From assembly GCF_019249725.2 (NCBI RefSeq), contig NZ_CP137559.1, positions 353,501 through 417,500 on the forward strand: a DNA stretch of 64,000 nucleotides, written 5' to 3'. Made by a program: the position numbers and the translations under genes. Below are positions 16,181 to 25,158 of this stretch, in pieces. The notes below the pieces were generated by a model. It saw nothing but the letters and a program-made list of their open reading frames with translations. It ran no database searches and was not told the origin of the DNA. This DNA is from Segatella hominis. Lineage in GTDB: Bacteria; Bacteroidota; Bacteroidia; Bacteroidales; Bacteroidaceae. Numbering within the stretch: position 1 is the stretch's first letter; every line of letters begins with the position of its first letter.

Positions 16181-18295
16181 ATGTTAGATTTTAAGGTAAA
16201 AAGATTTGTTGGTATTATATTTCATTTGATTTTAGCTCAAATCTGTTTGGCACAGACTGGTATCGCTAACCAAAATTTTGGAAAGGATACTCTGCAATTA
16301 AGGGAGGTTGTTGTAAGAGCAACCCGCCCTTTGGCAAAGTTGAACAGCGAAGGCTTTGTGACAGAAGTCAAAGGTACCGTTTTGGAAAAACTTGGTTTTG
16401 CAAAAGACGTTATGGGTATGTTGCCTGGTGTACTGAATAATAATGGTTCCATTGAAGTTTTTGGCAAGGGAAAACCAGTCTTCTATATCAATGGACATAT
16501 TGTCCGCAATAATATAGAAGTTGAGCAATTGAAGGCTAACCAAATAGATAAGATAACAGTTATAACGAATCCAAGTTCACGTTATGCATCAACCGTAGGT
16601 TCCATCATAAAGATAACAACCATTAAAAAGGTTGGGGATGGTTTCTCCTTTGATAACATCGCGACTTTTGGTTATCGTAATTATCTGTATGGCAAAGACA
16701 ATTTGGACTTGAACTATAGGGCAGACAAGTTTGATGTTTTTGGAACGTTTGGATTTGAGAAAGGCAAGGATACGAACTCTAGCAAAAATGTTCAGAATTC
16801 ATGGCTCTCGTCACATCATCAGCAGAATACGACGATGAAATCGACACAGCACTCAAACTTGATTGATGGTAAATGGGGATTTGATTTTTCCTCATTTCCA
16901 AAACTCTCATTTGGCGCATTTTATCAAGTATCTTATGCTCCAACAAAGACCAATTCTAGCATTATGTCATCATTATATTCTGATGATGTAATTGAAAGTG
17001 AGACTTCTGCATACAAGGATATCAAATTAAGAGATTTGGAACATTTGTTAGATGGATATTGCCATGGGGTTTGGGGAAAATGGAATTTGGAAATGACTTT
17101 TGATTTAATGTGGAAAAAAACACGTGAAAATCAAAATGTTATAGAGCAAACCGGCATCAATCAGGATTTCGGAATAAAAGATGTTGGGCATGCTAGGTTA
17201 ATGGCAACGGAATTATATGCGTCACACCCATTTCTTAAAGGAAATTTTAGCTTTGGAGTAGATTTCACCAATAGTAGCCGTGAGGAAAATTCAGAAAGTG
17301 AAAATAGCATTATGGCAGGCGAGAACAATAAAATACAGGAGCTGAATATGGCATATTACGTTGAAACTATGCAGCATCTAGGCAATGTAACATTCCGTAT
17401 CGGTGGCAGGTATGAGCATGTGAACAGTGAATATTTTATAGGTGGCAGAAAAAATCACGAACAGTCACATGTTTATGATAAGTTTTTCCCGACAGCTTCA
17501 TTGTCTCTGCCCATTGGAAAAACTATGGTGCAGCTGAGCTATTCTAAGCAATGCTATCGTCCATTGTACTCTCAGTTGAGCAACACGGTTCACTATGTTA
17601 ACAAATATCTCTATCAAAGTGGAAATCCGTATTTGCAACCATCCTATAGCGACAATATCACTTTGAATTTGAGGTATCGCTGGCTGGCATTAACTGCTAA
17701 TTATAAAAAGGTGCAAAACCAAATAATAACATCATATACATATTATGATGATTCGAAGACTATTGCTTTGCTCAAAAAGAAAAATTCTAGAAACAGTCTG
17801 TCTAACTTACAGATAATGGCTTCTTTTATGCCCGGATTCCTTTGGAAATGCTATTATCCCGTATTGGCATGTGGTGTTGTCTCGCAATTTTACAAGATTG
17901 ATTACAGAGGGAATATAAAGCACGTGGACAATCCTTTGGTTGTAGTTAAGTTCAATAATATTTTCAAATTCCATAACAACTATATGGCGACAGTAAATTA
18001 CAGTTGGCGTAGTGAGGGAAATAGTGAGAATATTAAGATGGGGAGTATTGGACAGATAAATCTTTCTTTGGCTAAGGACTTATCTGAAAAATGGAATGTC
18101 AAGTTGTCTGCAAATGACATCTTTAATACTGCCCGCAAAAATACTTTTACCATTTTCAGCGGAATGAATGATGTCTATATTGAAAAGGCTGCGTCTGTAA
18201 GGGCAGTGGAATGTATCGTAAGATATAAGTTTAATACAGTTAAAACAAAATATAAAGGTAAAGGGGCAGGGAAAAAGGAAATGGATAGATTGTAA
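16181..18295 (+). CDS. TonB-dependent receptor-like outer-membrane barrel protein
   Basis: 704 residues with a signal peptide at about 1-24 (IIFHLILAQICLAQ), plug motif LREVVVRATRPLAKLN (about 40-55), VFYINGHIVRN and ITVITNPSSRYAS, then the barrel. The plug is close to that of the protein at 1-590 (VEVITNPG). It is the second gene of the unit beginning at 14099. It is more AT-rich than the gene before it, which may mean a different origin. Ligand unknown. Confidence 0.8.
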   Translation: MLDFKVKRFVGIIFHLILAQICLAQTGIANQNFGKDTLQLREVVVRATRPLAKLNSEGFVTEVKGTVLEKLGFAKDVMGMLPGVLNNNGSIEVFGKGKPVFYINGHIVRNNIEVEQLKANQIDKITVITNPSSRYASTVGSIIKITTIKKVGDGFSFDNIATFGYRNYLYGKDNLDLNYRADKFDVFGTFGFEKGKDTNSSKNVQNSWLSSHHQQNTTMKSTQHSNLIDGKWGFDFSSFPKLSFGAFYQVSYAPTKTNSSIMSSLYSDDVIESETSAYKDIKLRDLEHLLDGYCHGVWGKWNLEMTFDLMWKKTRENQNVIEQTGINQDFGIKDVGHARLMATELYASHPFLKGNFSFGVDFTNSSREENSESENSIMAGENNKIQELNMAYYVETMQHLGNVTFRIGGRYEHVNSEYFIGGRKNHEQSHVYDKFFPTASLSLPIGKTMVQLSYSKQCYRPLYSQLSNTVHYVNKYLYQSGNPYLQPSYSDNITLNLRYRWLALTANYKKVQNQIITSYTYYDDSKTIALLKKKNSRNSLSNLQIMASFMPGFLWKCYYPVLACGVVSQFYKIDYRGNIKHVDNPLVVVKFNNIFKFHNNYMATVNYSWRSEGNSENIKMGSIGQINLSLAKDLSEKWNVKLSANDIFNTARKNTFTIFSGMNDVYIEKAASVRAVECIVRYKFNTVKTKYKGKGAGKKEMDRL

Positions 18296-18408
18296 CTGTT
18301 TAAACTCTATCCATTCTGGGATATGCTTATCGATAGTTTGTCGTAGTTCATATACCCATATAAATGCAGCTTTATGCTTCAATTTAATAGGATTTTTCCC
18401 TCCGTTTC

Positions 18409-18439
18409 TTTGCCATTTCCATCTTTTTCCTTAATTTTG
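18409..18439 (+). promoter_or_regulatory. Canonical promoter of the hydrolase gene
   Basis: TTTG (18409-18412), 19 nt, TAATTTTG (18432-18439), about 30 nt before the ATG at 18469. Confidence 0.75.
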
Positions 18440-18468
18440 CAGTGGAAACTCTATAATAGATATATGTA

Positions 18469-19476
18469 ATGGCAATAAGAATGAAGATGAAACAGGAAAA
18501 GATGAGAAAGATAGGCATCGCTTCGGCTTTGGGCTTGGTGGTGCTCGTGATATTGGGACTGTATGGCGCCAGCAACAATATGCTCAATTATTCGCTCAAC
18601 TATCCGAAGGAGGAGAGAATGACGGCTGAGCATTGGAAGAACAGAATGAAGAACGAGTGCCCCTGGATGGTTGGCTGGATGGACTCCGTGTATCAGTATC
18701 ATTGTGTGAAGGATACCTTTGTCACGATGCCATCGGGCTACAAGGCCCATGCCATCTATCTCTATGCACCGAAGACTACGGAAAAGACTGCCGTGGTGGT
18801 GCATGGCTATCAGGTGCGCTCCGAGGGAATGCTGCACATCGCCTATCTCTATAATCACGATATGGGGTATAATGTGCTCCTGCCAGATCTGTATGGACAT
18901 GGAGAGAGCGAGGGCGACCATATCCAGATGGGATGGAAGGATAGATGGGATGTCATCAGATGGTCGGAAATCGCCAATGAGATTTTTAAAGTGAAGGGTG
19001 AAGAACGAAGAGTGAAGAATACCCGTCAGGTGATTCACGGTATTTCGATGGGTGCGGCAACCACGATGGCAGTATCGGGGGAGAAGACTCCCGATTACGT
19101 GAAGTGCTTTGTGGAGGATTGCGGCTATACCAGCGTGTGGGATGAGTTTGCTGCTCAGCTCAAAGACCAGTTTGGCTTGCCAGCCTTCCCGCTGATGAAT
19201 ACCACTTCCGCCCTTTGCCAGCATCGCTACGGCTGGTCGTTTGCCGAGGCTCAGCAGATAGAGCAGGTTCGCAAGAGCACCAAACCGATGCTCTTTATCC
19301 ATGGCGATAAGGATGCCTTCGTGCCCTACGCCATGCTTCATCCGCTTTATGAGGCAAAGACGAAAGGCCGTAAAGCCATCTTCATCGCCAAAGGTTCCGT
19401 TCATGCTATGGCATATCGCGACCATCACGAGGAATACACCCGCATCGTGAAAGACTTTGTATCGAAAGAGAAATAG
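18469..19476 (+). CDS. Alpha/beta hydrolase, membrane-anchored
   Basis: 335 residues. An N-terminal hydrophobic helix at about 12-29 (IGIASALGLVVLVILGLYG) anchors or exports the protein. The alpha/beta hydrolase core shows VVHGYQVRSEGM, the nucleophile elbow HGISMGAAT (GxSxG) and the late LFIHGDKDAFVPY with the acid, followed by SVHAMAY with the catalytic His. Starts at the Met codons 18481 or 18487 are also possible. A copy of a dispersed repeat (18991-19020) lies inside the gene and encodes KVKGEERRVKN, a charged insertion between strands. Substrate unknown. Confidence 0.8.
   Translation: MAIRMKMKQEKMRKIGIASALGLVVLVILGLYGASNNMLNYSLNYPKEERMTAEHWKNRMKNECPWMVGWMDSVYQYHCVKDTFVTMPSGYKAHAIYLYAPKTTEKTAVVVHGYQVRSEGMLHIAYLYNHDMGYNVLLPDLYGHGESEGDHIQMGWKDRWDVIRWSEIANEIFKVKGEERRVKNTRQVIHGISMGAATTMAVSGEKTPDYVKCFVEDCGYTSVWDEFAAQLKDQFGLPAFPLMNTTSALCQHRYGWSFAEAQQIEQVRKSTKPMLFIHGDKDAFVPYAMLHPLYEAKTKGRKAIFIAKGSVHAMAYRDHHEEYTRIVKDFVSKEK
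18991..19020. repeat. Dispersed purine-rich repeat, copy 1 (inside a coding region)
   Basis: GTGAAGGGTGAAGAACGAAG followed by AGTGAAGAAT, matching the copies at 28393-28421 and 62791-62822 almost base for base. Here it is in frame within the hydrolase gene. Confidence 0.75.
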
Positions 19477-19477
19477 G

Positions 19478-20099
19478 CTATTCATGCAAATGGCGGGCAG
19501 CATGAGAGGAGAGTTTCAGCACGGCAGGACCGCTCATGCCCCAATGGGTGATGAGGAGCGGACTAAAAGTCTTGTCGGCTATGTTGAAGGTGAAGAGCGA
19601 TGGGATAGGCTGTTCTATCGCATGTCCTAAATCTGAGAGATGCTTGAAGTTTTCCATCTTGGAATGACCGCCAGTGGTGATGGCTACCCGGTGGAAAGCT
19701 ATCTGTCTGATTTCGGAAACGGGATGAGAGGCAGAAGATGCTTTCTGAAAAGAGGCAGAAGATGCACCCGATAGATTTCCCTTTTCTTTTGAAACCTTGA
19801 AATCCAGGAGCAGGCGCTCATCCTCCAGTTCCGTGATGGCGGTGAGCAGGTGGTTGCATTGTATCTTTACGCCCAGTCGCTTGGCGGTATTCACCAGACA
19901 GTCGATGATGCTGTGTGAATCCTGCGATTGCGGAAACACGCATTGGCCTTCCTCCCGTGATTTCCACCTTGGCAAGTACCTTTGAATTCTTCTCGAATAT
20001 GGTGATGTCGGCGTGAGGGAAGTTGCGCTTGGCTTCTATTGCTGCAAAGAATCCTGCGGCACCCCCACCGATGATTGCAATATGTAGTGTTTGTGGCAT
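19478..20099 (-). pseudogene. Broken NAD(P)/FAD-dependent oxidoreductase (HI0933/BaiN-like)
   Basis: The 5' part from ATG 20099 encodes the dinucleotide-binding start (IAIIGGGAAGFFAAIEAKRN and KVLAKVEITGG). The expected GGRCN stretch and roughly 50 following residues are missing. After the junction near 19937 the homologous sequence resumes in another frame (CVFPQSQDSHSIIDCLVNTA) and continues to ITHWGMSGPAVLKLSSHAAR, where a stop at 19478 removes the usual C-terminal part. So there is an internal deletion with frameshift plus a 3' truncation. A 15-bp direct repeat (19727-19741 and 19751-19765) lies inside. The promoter (TAACTTTG, 20131-20124) is intact. Confidence 0.8.
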
Positions 20100-20123
20100 A
20101 TTGTATTTTTGATGATTAGGATG

Positions 20124-20131
20124 CAAAGTTA
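20124..20131 (-). promoter_or_regulatory. -7 box TAACTTTG of the broken oxidoreductase
   Basis: CAAAGTTA on the + strand, 24 nt before the ATG at 20099. Confidence 0.5.
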
Positions 20132-20233
20132 GCATAAAAAGAAGACATGGCAAAATAAAACCAGATTTTTTTTGTCATTCCGATTTTTCTTCGTAACTTA
20201 GCGGCGCAAATATAATATCATGTAATCTGAAAT

Positions 20234-20632
20234 ATGGCAAAAAAAGAATATGTAGAGGCCAACAAGCGTTGGCTGGAAGAAAAGGCTCAAGAGGAAGGTG
20301 TGAAAGCACTCCCTCGTGGTATATATTATAAGGTGTTGAAACAGGGAGATCCAAATGGGGCACAACCAGGCAAGCGCAGTATTGTGACTGCTCATTATAC
20401 GGGTTGGACCATCAATGGCAAGAAGTTTGATTCCAGCCGTGGCGGAACTCCGTTTGCAATGCGATTGAGCGATCTGATAGATGGTTGGATTGTGGCGATG
20501 CAACAGATGCACGTAGGCGACCAGTGGGAACTTTATATTCCTGCCGAAATGGGATATGGAAAGTTCTCTCAGCCAGGAATACCAGGAGGTTCTACTCTTA
20601 TCTTTGAAGTTGAGTTGTTGGGAGTGGGATAA
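20234..20632 (+). CDS. FKBP-type peptidyl-prolyl cis-trans isomerase
   Basis: 132 residues without a signal peptide, so cytoplasmic. The FKBP core is complete: VTAHYTGWTINGKKFDSS, FAMRLSDLIDGWIVAMQQM, GDQWELYIPAEMGYG and GSTLIFEVELLGV at the end. It would speed proline isomerisation during protein folding. The first 25 residues (KKEYVEANKRWLEEKAQEE) form a charged helix seen in this small Bacteroidetes version. It is a single-gene unit ended by the hairpin at 20682-20736. Confidence 0.9.
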   Translation: MAKKEYVEANKRWLEEKAQEEGVKALPRGIYYKVLKQGDPNGAQPGKRSIVTAHYTGWTINGKKFDSSRGGTPFAMRLSDLIDGWIVAMQQMHVGDQWELYIPAEMGYGKFSQPGIPGGSTLIFEVELLGVG

Positions 20633-20681
20633 ACGCACCTGTTGAAATCCCAAAGGTTTCTATTCCATCTTTAAATAAAAA

Positions 20682-20736
20682 AGTCCCATACGATTCCAGG
20701 TACTGCCAGATGGCATTCTGCGGATCGTATGGGACT
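20682..20736. terminator. Bidirectional terminator between the FKBP and mscL genes
   Basis: AGTCCCATACGAT (20682-20694) and ATCGTATGGGACT (20724-20736) are perfect inverted copies flanked by A-rich and T-rich runs, between convergent genes. Confidence 0.85.
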
Positions 20737-20765
20737 TCTTTTATTGTCACTTTTTGTTGTGGCAA

Positions 20766-21197
20766 TTATTTCTGCTGTGATTTCAGTAAGTCGCGAATCT
20801 CCATCAGAAGTTTCTCCTCAGCACTTGGCTCTGGTGCTTTTGGTGCCTCAGGCTCCTTAGGTTCTTCCTTCTTCTTAGCTAACTTGTTGACCACCTTGAT
20901 GAGCATGAAGATACAGAAAGCCACGATGAGGAAGTCGAAACAGGTCTGGAGGAAACTACCATAGTTGATGGTCGCAGTCTTGAATTCCTCACCGGCAACC
21001 TGTACGGTAGGCAAGGTCAACTTGAGGTCAGCGAAGTTGACGCCACCAATCAACCATCCGATAGGAGGCATGATGACATCATCCACAACAGAACTTACGA
21101 TTTTGCCGAAAGCACCACCGATGATCACACCGACAGCCATGTCAAGCACATTGCCACGCATGGCGAATTCCTTGAATTCATTCAAAAATTTACTCAT
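20766..21197 (-). CDS. mscL: Large-conductance mechanosensitive channel MscL
   Basis: 143 residues, the usual length. The N-terminal helix and first transmembrane segment are typical ([20 protein letters not shown], then [20 protein letters not shown]), and the second membrane helix is [20 protein letters not shown]. The C-terminal tail ([16 protein letters not shown]) is the cytoplasmic helical bundle. It opens at high membrane tension to release solutes during hypo-osmotic shock. A possible distant promoter is at 21481-21474. Confidence 0.95.
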   Translation of the reverse strand: MSKFLNEFKEFAMRGNVLDMAVGVIIGGAFGKIVSSVVDDVIMPPIGWLIGGVNFADLKLTLPTVQVAGEEFKTATINYGSFLQTCFDFLIVAFCIFMLIKVVNKLAKKKEEPKEPEAPKAPEPSAEEKLLMEIRDLLKSQQK

Positions 21198-21472
21198 AAC
21201 TTAATTCTTTTACTTTTGTTTATTTAAATGTTGATATAATTTTAGTTTTTATACTTTGTCATTTCTTGCAGAATGATGATTTTTCCAATATATATAATAA
21301 GGTGTAAGGCATCATTGGGTTTGATTTCTTCATCCGATATGCATATTTCATTCTTGTGAAAGGATTGAATTTTGCAATATGGAGTTGTCAGTCTGGCATG
21401 TTAACTGCTTTTTTTATAGCAAGATTAAACCTCAACTATCCTTTTTTAACTTATTTAATACTCTTTTCGTGT

Positions 21473-21502
21473 GCAAAGTTAGAAAAAAATTAGTAACTTT
21501 GC
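21473..21502. promoter_or_regulatory. Back-to-back -7 boxes forming an inverted repeat
   Basis: GCAAAGTTA (21473-21481) and TAACTTTGC (21494-21502) mirror each other around 12 A/T-rich bases. The right copy is the -7 box of gapA. The left copy is an equally good minus-strand -7 box that could serve mscL, although it lies 277 nt from its start. The rest of the 21198-21472 gap shows nothing else I can support. Confidence 0.5.
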
Positions 21503-21521
21503 GCTCGGAAAAAGAAAAAAA

Positions 21522-21578
21522 TGCTTGAAAGCTTATTTTTTTGAATGTTTCAGCACTTCAGGATTGCTTGAGAGCTTA
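21522..21578 (+). repeat. Direct repeat in the gapA leader
   Basis: TGCTTGAAAGCTTA (21522-21535) and TGCTTGAGAGCTTA (21565-21578) differ at one position. They lie in the roughly 120-nt untranslated leader between the gapA promoter and its ATG. The first copy is inside a seven-codon open frame (MLESLFF, 21521-21544). Function unknown. Confidence 0.4.
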
Positions 21579-21623
21579 AAATATGGAATTATTTTAAACC
21601 ATTAATTTTAAATATTAAAAAAA

Positions 21624-22652
21624 ATGACAAAAGTTGCTATTAACGGCTTCGGCCGTATCGGTCGTCTGGCTTTCCGTCAGATGTTTGAGGCAGATGGTTA
21701 TGAGGTAGTTGCAATCAATGACCTTACATCTCCAAAAATGTTGGCTCACCTTCTTAAGTATGATACAGCACAGGGTGGCTTCGCTGGTAAGTATGGCGAG
21801 GGCAAGCACACTGTAGAGGCAACAGACAACTCTATCATCGTTGATGGTAAGGAGATCACTATCTACGCTAAGCCTAACGCAGCTGAGCTTCCTTGGGGTG
21901 AGCTTGGTGTTGACGTAGTACTTGAGTGCACAGGTTTCTATACATCTAAGGAGAAGGCTTCTGCTCACCTTACAGCAGGTGCTAAGAAGGTAGTTATCTC
22001 TGCTCCAGCAGGTAACGATCTCCCTACTATCGTTTACAACACAAACCACAAGACTTTGACTCCAGCTGATACAGTTATCTCTGCAGCTTCTTGTACAACA
22101 AACTGCTTGGCTCCAATGGCTGACACTTTGAACAAGTACGCAGCTATCCAGTCAGGTATCATGTCAACAATCCACGCTTACACAGGTGACCAGATGATTC
22201 TCGACGGTCCTCAGCGTAAGGGCGACCTCCGTCGTTCTCGTGCAGGTGCTCAGAACATCGTTCCTAACTCAACAGGTGCTGCTAAGGCTATCGGTCTTGT
22301 AATCCCTGAGTTGAACGGTAAGTTGATCGGTTCTGCACAGCGTGTTCCTACTCCAACAGGTTCTACAACTATCCTCGTAGCTGTTGTTAAGGGTAAGGAC
22401 GTTACAGTTGAGGGTATCAACGCTGCAATGAAGGCTGCTTCTAACGAAAGCTTCGGTTACAACGAGGATCCTATCGTTTCTTCTGATATCATCGGTATGC
22501 GTTTCGGTTCTCTCTTCGATGCTACTCAGACAATGGTTAGCAAGATCGATGACGACACATATCAGGTACAGGTAGTTTCTTGGTACGACAATGAGAACTC
22601 TTATACTTCTCAGATGGTTCGTACTATCAAGTACCTCGCTGAGTTGAAGTAA
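21624..22652 (+). CDS. gapA: Glyceraldehyde-3-phosphate dehydrogenase, type I
   Basis: 342 residues. NAD-binding start [20 protein letters not shown], active-site [19 protein letters not shown] with the catalytic Cys near residue 152, the phosphate-binding [14 protein letters not shown] with its Arg-rich follow-up, and [13 protein letters not shown] near the C-terminus. It catalyses the NAD-dependent step of glycolysis from glyceraldehyde-3-phosphate to 1,3-bisphosphoglycerate. The codon choice is strongly biased, as expected for a highly expressed gene, and the gene is followed at once by a strong terminator. Confidence 0.97.
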   Translation: MTKVAINGFGRIGRLAFRQMFEADGYEVVAINDLTSPKMLAHLLKYDTAQGGFAGKYGEGKHTVEATDNSIIVDGKEITIYAKPNAAELPWGELGVDVVLECTGFYTSKEKASAHLTAGAKKVVISAPAGNDLPTIVYNTNHKTLTPADTVISAASCTTNCLAPMADTLNKYAAIQSGIMSTIHAYTGDQMILDGPQRKGDLRRSRAGAQNIVPNSTGAAKAIGLVIPELNGKLIGSAQRVPTPTGSTTILVAVVKGKDVTVEGINAAMKAASNESFGYNEDPIVSSDIIGMRFGSLFDATQTMVSKIDDDTYQVQVVSWYDNENSYTSQMVRTIKYLAELK

Positions 22653-22681
22653 TACCGCTGAAGCGATTTACGACAATATAT

Positions 22682-22712
22682 AGCCTGGCATTGTAAAATG
22701 CCAGGCTTTTTT
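22682..22712 (+). terminator. gapA terminator
   Basis: AGCCTGGCATT (22682-22692), loop GTAA, AATGCCAGGCT (22697-22707), then a T run. A textbook intrinsic terminator. Confidence 0.95.
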
Positions 22713-22812
22713 ATTATTTGTTTTTTTTGTCTAATGGCTTGAAGTTTTATAGCATAAAGGCATACTGATTCTCCTTTTCTTGCCTTGTTTTCCCATTTTT
22801 TTTATTTCTTTG

Positions 22813-22843
22813 TTTGTCTGTATCGGAAAAATTTGTATCTTTG
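22813..22843 (+). promoter_or_regulatory. miaA promoter, probably giving a leaderless transcript
   Basis: TTTG (22813-22816), 19 nt, TATCTTTG (22836-22843). Only four bases separate the -7 box from the ATG at 22848, so transcription should start at or next to the A of the start codon. This also rules out the upstream in-frame ATG at 22785. Confidence 0.75.
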
Positions 22844-22847
22844 CGCC

Positions 22848-23822
22848 ATGAAACATTCTATGATTACCATATTGGGTCCTACTGCCAGTGGAAAGACTAG
22901 TCTTGCCGCTGCACTTGCCTCGCATATCAATGGCATGGATTCTTCCATGTGGGGTGGCGATACGCATGGGGCTGAGATTATCAGTGCCGATAGTCGCCAG
23001 GTCTATCGGGGCATGGATATTGGTACGGGAAAAGATCTTGAGGATTATACGGTAGGGGGTAAACTGATTCCTTATCATCTGATAGACATCTGTGATGCCG
23101 GTACCAAGTATAATCTCTTCCAATATCAGCAGGACTTCTATGATGCCTATCAGGACATTACTCATCGTGGCGTACTTCCGATACTCTGTGGAGGTACCGG
23201 ACTCTATATCGAGTCTGTCTTGAAAGGTTATCATCTTTCACCAGTTCCTCAAAATCCTGCTCTTCGTAGTTCTCTCGAAGGTAAAACGCTGGAAGAACTG
23301 ACAGATATGTTGGTGGATTTGAAGGCGAAGAATGGTTCTAATATGCACAATCGCACAGATGTAGATACTGCGCAGCGCGCCATCCGTGCGATTGAGATTG
23401 AAACTTACAATCTCGAACATCCAATGCCAGAGCGGGAATTGCCTGCGGTTGATTCTTTGGTGATAGGAGTAAGTATCGACCGTGATGCCCGCCGTGATAA
23501 AATCACCCGCCGTCTGAAACAGCGTCTGGAGAATGGGATGGTAGAGGAAATCAAGGGACTCCTCGATCGTGGTATTCCTGCAGAAAACCTGTTGTACTAT
23601 GGGTTGGAATACAAGTTTGTCACAGAATATGTGATAGGGAAAACTTCTTATGAGGAGATGCTGAGAGGATTGGAAATCGCCATTCATCAGTTTGCCAAAA
23701 GGCAGATGACCTGGTTCCGTGGTATGGAGCGCAGGGGGGGTACCATTCATTGGATAGATGCACTTCAACCGATGGAGCAGAAGGTAGAGCAGGTTCTTGA
23801 ACTGATGAAATCTAATCAGTAG
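22848..23822 (+). CDS. miaA: tRNA dimethylallyltransferase
   Basis: 324 residues from ATG 22848. P-loop ILGPTASGKTSLAAALA, then ISADSRQVYRGMDIGTGK and DICDAGTKYNLFQYQQDFYD, followed by LCGGTGLYIESVLKGY, all family signatures. It transfers a dimethylallyl group to A37 of tRNAs that read codons starting with U. The start was chosen because the promoter ends four bases before it. It may be co-transcribed with the lipid kinase about 100 nt downstream. Confidence 0.93.
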   Translation: MKHSMITILGPTASGKTSLAAALASHINGMDSSMWGGDTHGAEIISADSRQVYRGMDIGTGKDLEDYTVGGKLIPYHLIDICDAGTKYNLFQYQQDFYDAYQDITHRGVLPILCGGTGLYIESVLKGYHLSPVPQNPALRSSLEGKTLEELTDMLVDLKAKNGSNMHNRTDVDTAQRAIRAIEIETYNLEHPMPERELPAVDSLVIGVSIDRDARRDKITRRLKQRLENGMVEEIKGLLDRGIPAENLLYYGLEYKFVTEYVIGKTSYEEMLRGLEIAIHQFAKRQMTWFRGMERRGGTIHWIDALQPMEQKVEQVLELMKSNQ

Positions 23823-23926
23823 CTATTTATATGATTGATAGATATTTGGATAAGTAATAGATGGATTTCTGATCGTATATACATTATTATTAATATAGAG
23901 AATATTATTATAGGAGAATAATCGAC

Positions 23927-24859
23927 GTGGCTGTAAATGAAAATAAATGGGGATTGCTCTATTGTCCTCGAGGAGGATGGAGGAGCAGTGCGCGCTGGAC
24001 TAAGATAGAGAAAGTTTTGCGCCAACTTCATGTGGACTATGATTTCGTGCAAAGCGAGAATCAGAAAAGTGTAGAGCGTCTGGTTAAGATGTTTATCAAT
24101 AATGGCTATAAGACAATCGTTATTGTGGGTGGAGATTCTGCATTGAATGATGCAGTAAACTGTCTGATGCAGGTAGATGCTTCCGTAAGAAACCAGATTG
24201 CGCTGGGTATTATTCCTAATGGACTGATGAATGACTTTGCTCATTTCTGGGGATTTGATGATAGTGATTATGAACAGACTATCAAATGGCTCCAGCAGCG
24301 TCGTGTGCGTAAGATAGATTTAGGTTGTATCCGTTATCAGAACAAGAAGGGGGAAAACTGTCACCGCTATTTTCTCAATTGCGTGAATGTCGGTCTGATA
24401 GCTGCTATCATGAACTTGCGTCGCAAGACCCATCATGTATTCGGTTCCCGCACCCTGTCGTTCCTCTTCTCATTCGTGCTGATGATTTTCCAGCGATTAG
24501 ACTATAAGATGCATATCCGCATCAATTCAGATGTCATTAAGCGTAGGGTGATGACCATGTGTGTAGGAAATGCATCGGGATATGGACAGACTCCTAATGC
24601 GGTGCCTTACAATGGTCTTCTGGATGTCTCTGTAGTTCATCATCCTGGTATGACCCAGCTCTTTGAAGGCTTTTATCTTTTCGTCAAAGGTAAATTCCTC
24701 AATCATAAAAGTGTGCATCCCTATCGCACGAGAGAGGTGGTGGTAGAGGATTCTTCTCATGCGATGATTGGTGTAGATGGTCGATTGATGAAGACGCCTG
24801 TTGGGCCTTACCGCATTACGGTGGAGCAGGAAGTAATCAACTTCCTGATACCGCAGTAG
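23927..24859 (+). CDS. Diacylglycerol/lipid kinase family protein
   Basis: 310 residues starting with GTG 23927, placed 10 nt after an AGGAG ribosome-binding site (23912-23916); no in-frame ATG exists before residue 55. The nucleotide-binding signature is IVIVGGDSALNDAVN (GGDG-type loop with Ser in place of Gly), followed by GIIPNGLMNDFAHFWG and KIDLGCIRYQNK. The family phosphorylates diacylglycerol or sphingoid-type lipids on the cytoplasmic face of the membrane. The lipid substrate is not readable from sequence. Confidence 0.85.
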   Translation: MAVNENKWGLLYCPRGGWRSSARWTKIEKVLRQLHVDYDFVQSENQKSVERLVKMFINNGYKTIVIVGGDSALNDAVNCLMQVDASVRNQIALGIIPNGLMNDFAHFWGFDDSDYEQTIKWLQQRRVRKIDLGCIRYQNKKGENCHRYFLNCVNVGLIAAIMNLRRKTHHVFGSRTLSFLFSFVLMIFQRLDYKMHIRINSDVIKRRVMTMCVGNASGYGQTPNAVPYNGLLDVSVVHHPGMTQLFEGFYLFVKGKFLNHKSVHPYRTREVVVEDSSHAMIGVDGRLMKTPVGPYRITVEQEVINFLIPQ

Positions 24860-24903
24860 TCAGATTGATCTTATTTCAAGAATAATAAGGTTTTAAGAAT
24901 AAT

Positions 24904-24941
24904 AAGGTGTATCGGAATACAAGTTCCGGTGCACCTTTTTT
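24904..24941 (+). terminator. Terminator after the lipid kinase
   Basis: AAGGTGTATCGGAA (24904-24917) pairs with TTCCGGTGCACCTT (24924-24937) with two G-T pairs, followed by a T run. The rest of the gap to 25080 shows no gene. Confidence 0.85.
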
Positions 24942-25080
24942 CGATTGTGTGATTGTTGTAAAGAGGCTACACAAAACTGTGTGTATTCATCTAAGTGACT
25001 TAAAAACGGGGAATATTTGCCCTTTAAAAGCTTATAAAACATTAAATATAGCGATTTTCTTAAATTCTTTGCCAAAAAAC

Positions 25081-25111
25081 TTTGTCGTTTCGCTTTTTTT
25101 CCTTACCTTTG
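25081..25111 (+). promoter_or_regulatory. Promoter of the alpha-glucan operon
   Basis: TTTG (25081-25084), exactly 19 nt, TACCTTTG (25104-25111), 47 nt before the ATG at 25159. A canonical Bacteroidetes promoter. Confidence 0.85.
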
Positions 25112-25158
25112 GATGCAATAAAGTCAACAAAAAATATTAAAAACCTTAATATAGATCT

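Noticed and set aside
18080..18382. Minus-strand frame whose first 32 residues (KHKAAFIWVYELRQTIDKHI) look protein-like
   Set aside because: The rest is antisense to the receptor-like gene and no start or family can be assigned; it might be the relic of a lost gene but this cannot be supported.
18451..19503. A 350-codon open frame on the minus strand
   Set aside because: It is antisense to the alpha/beta hydrolase, whose motifs (GxSxG, catalytic His) are clear; the antisense product has no recognisable motif and is His-rich, as codon-biased shadows often are.
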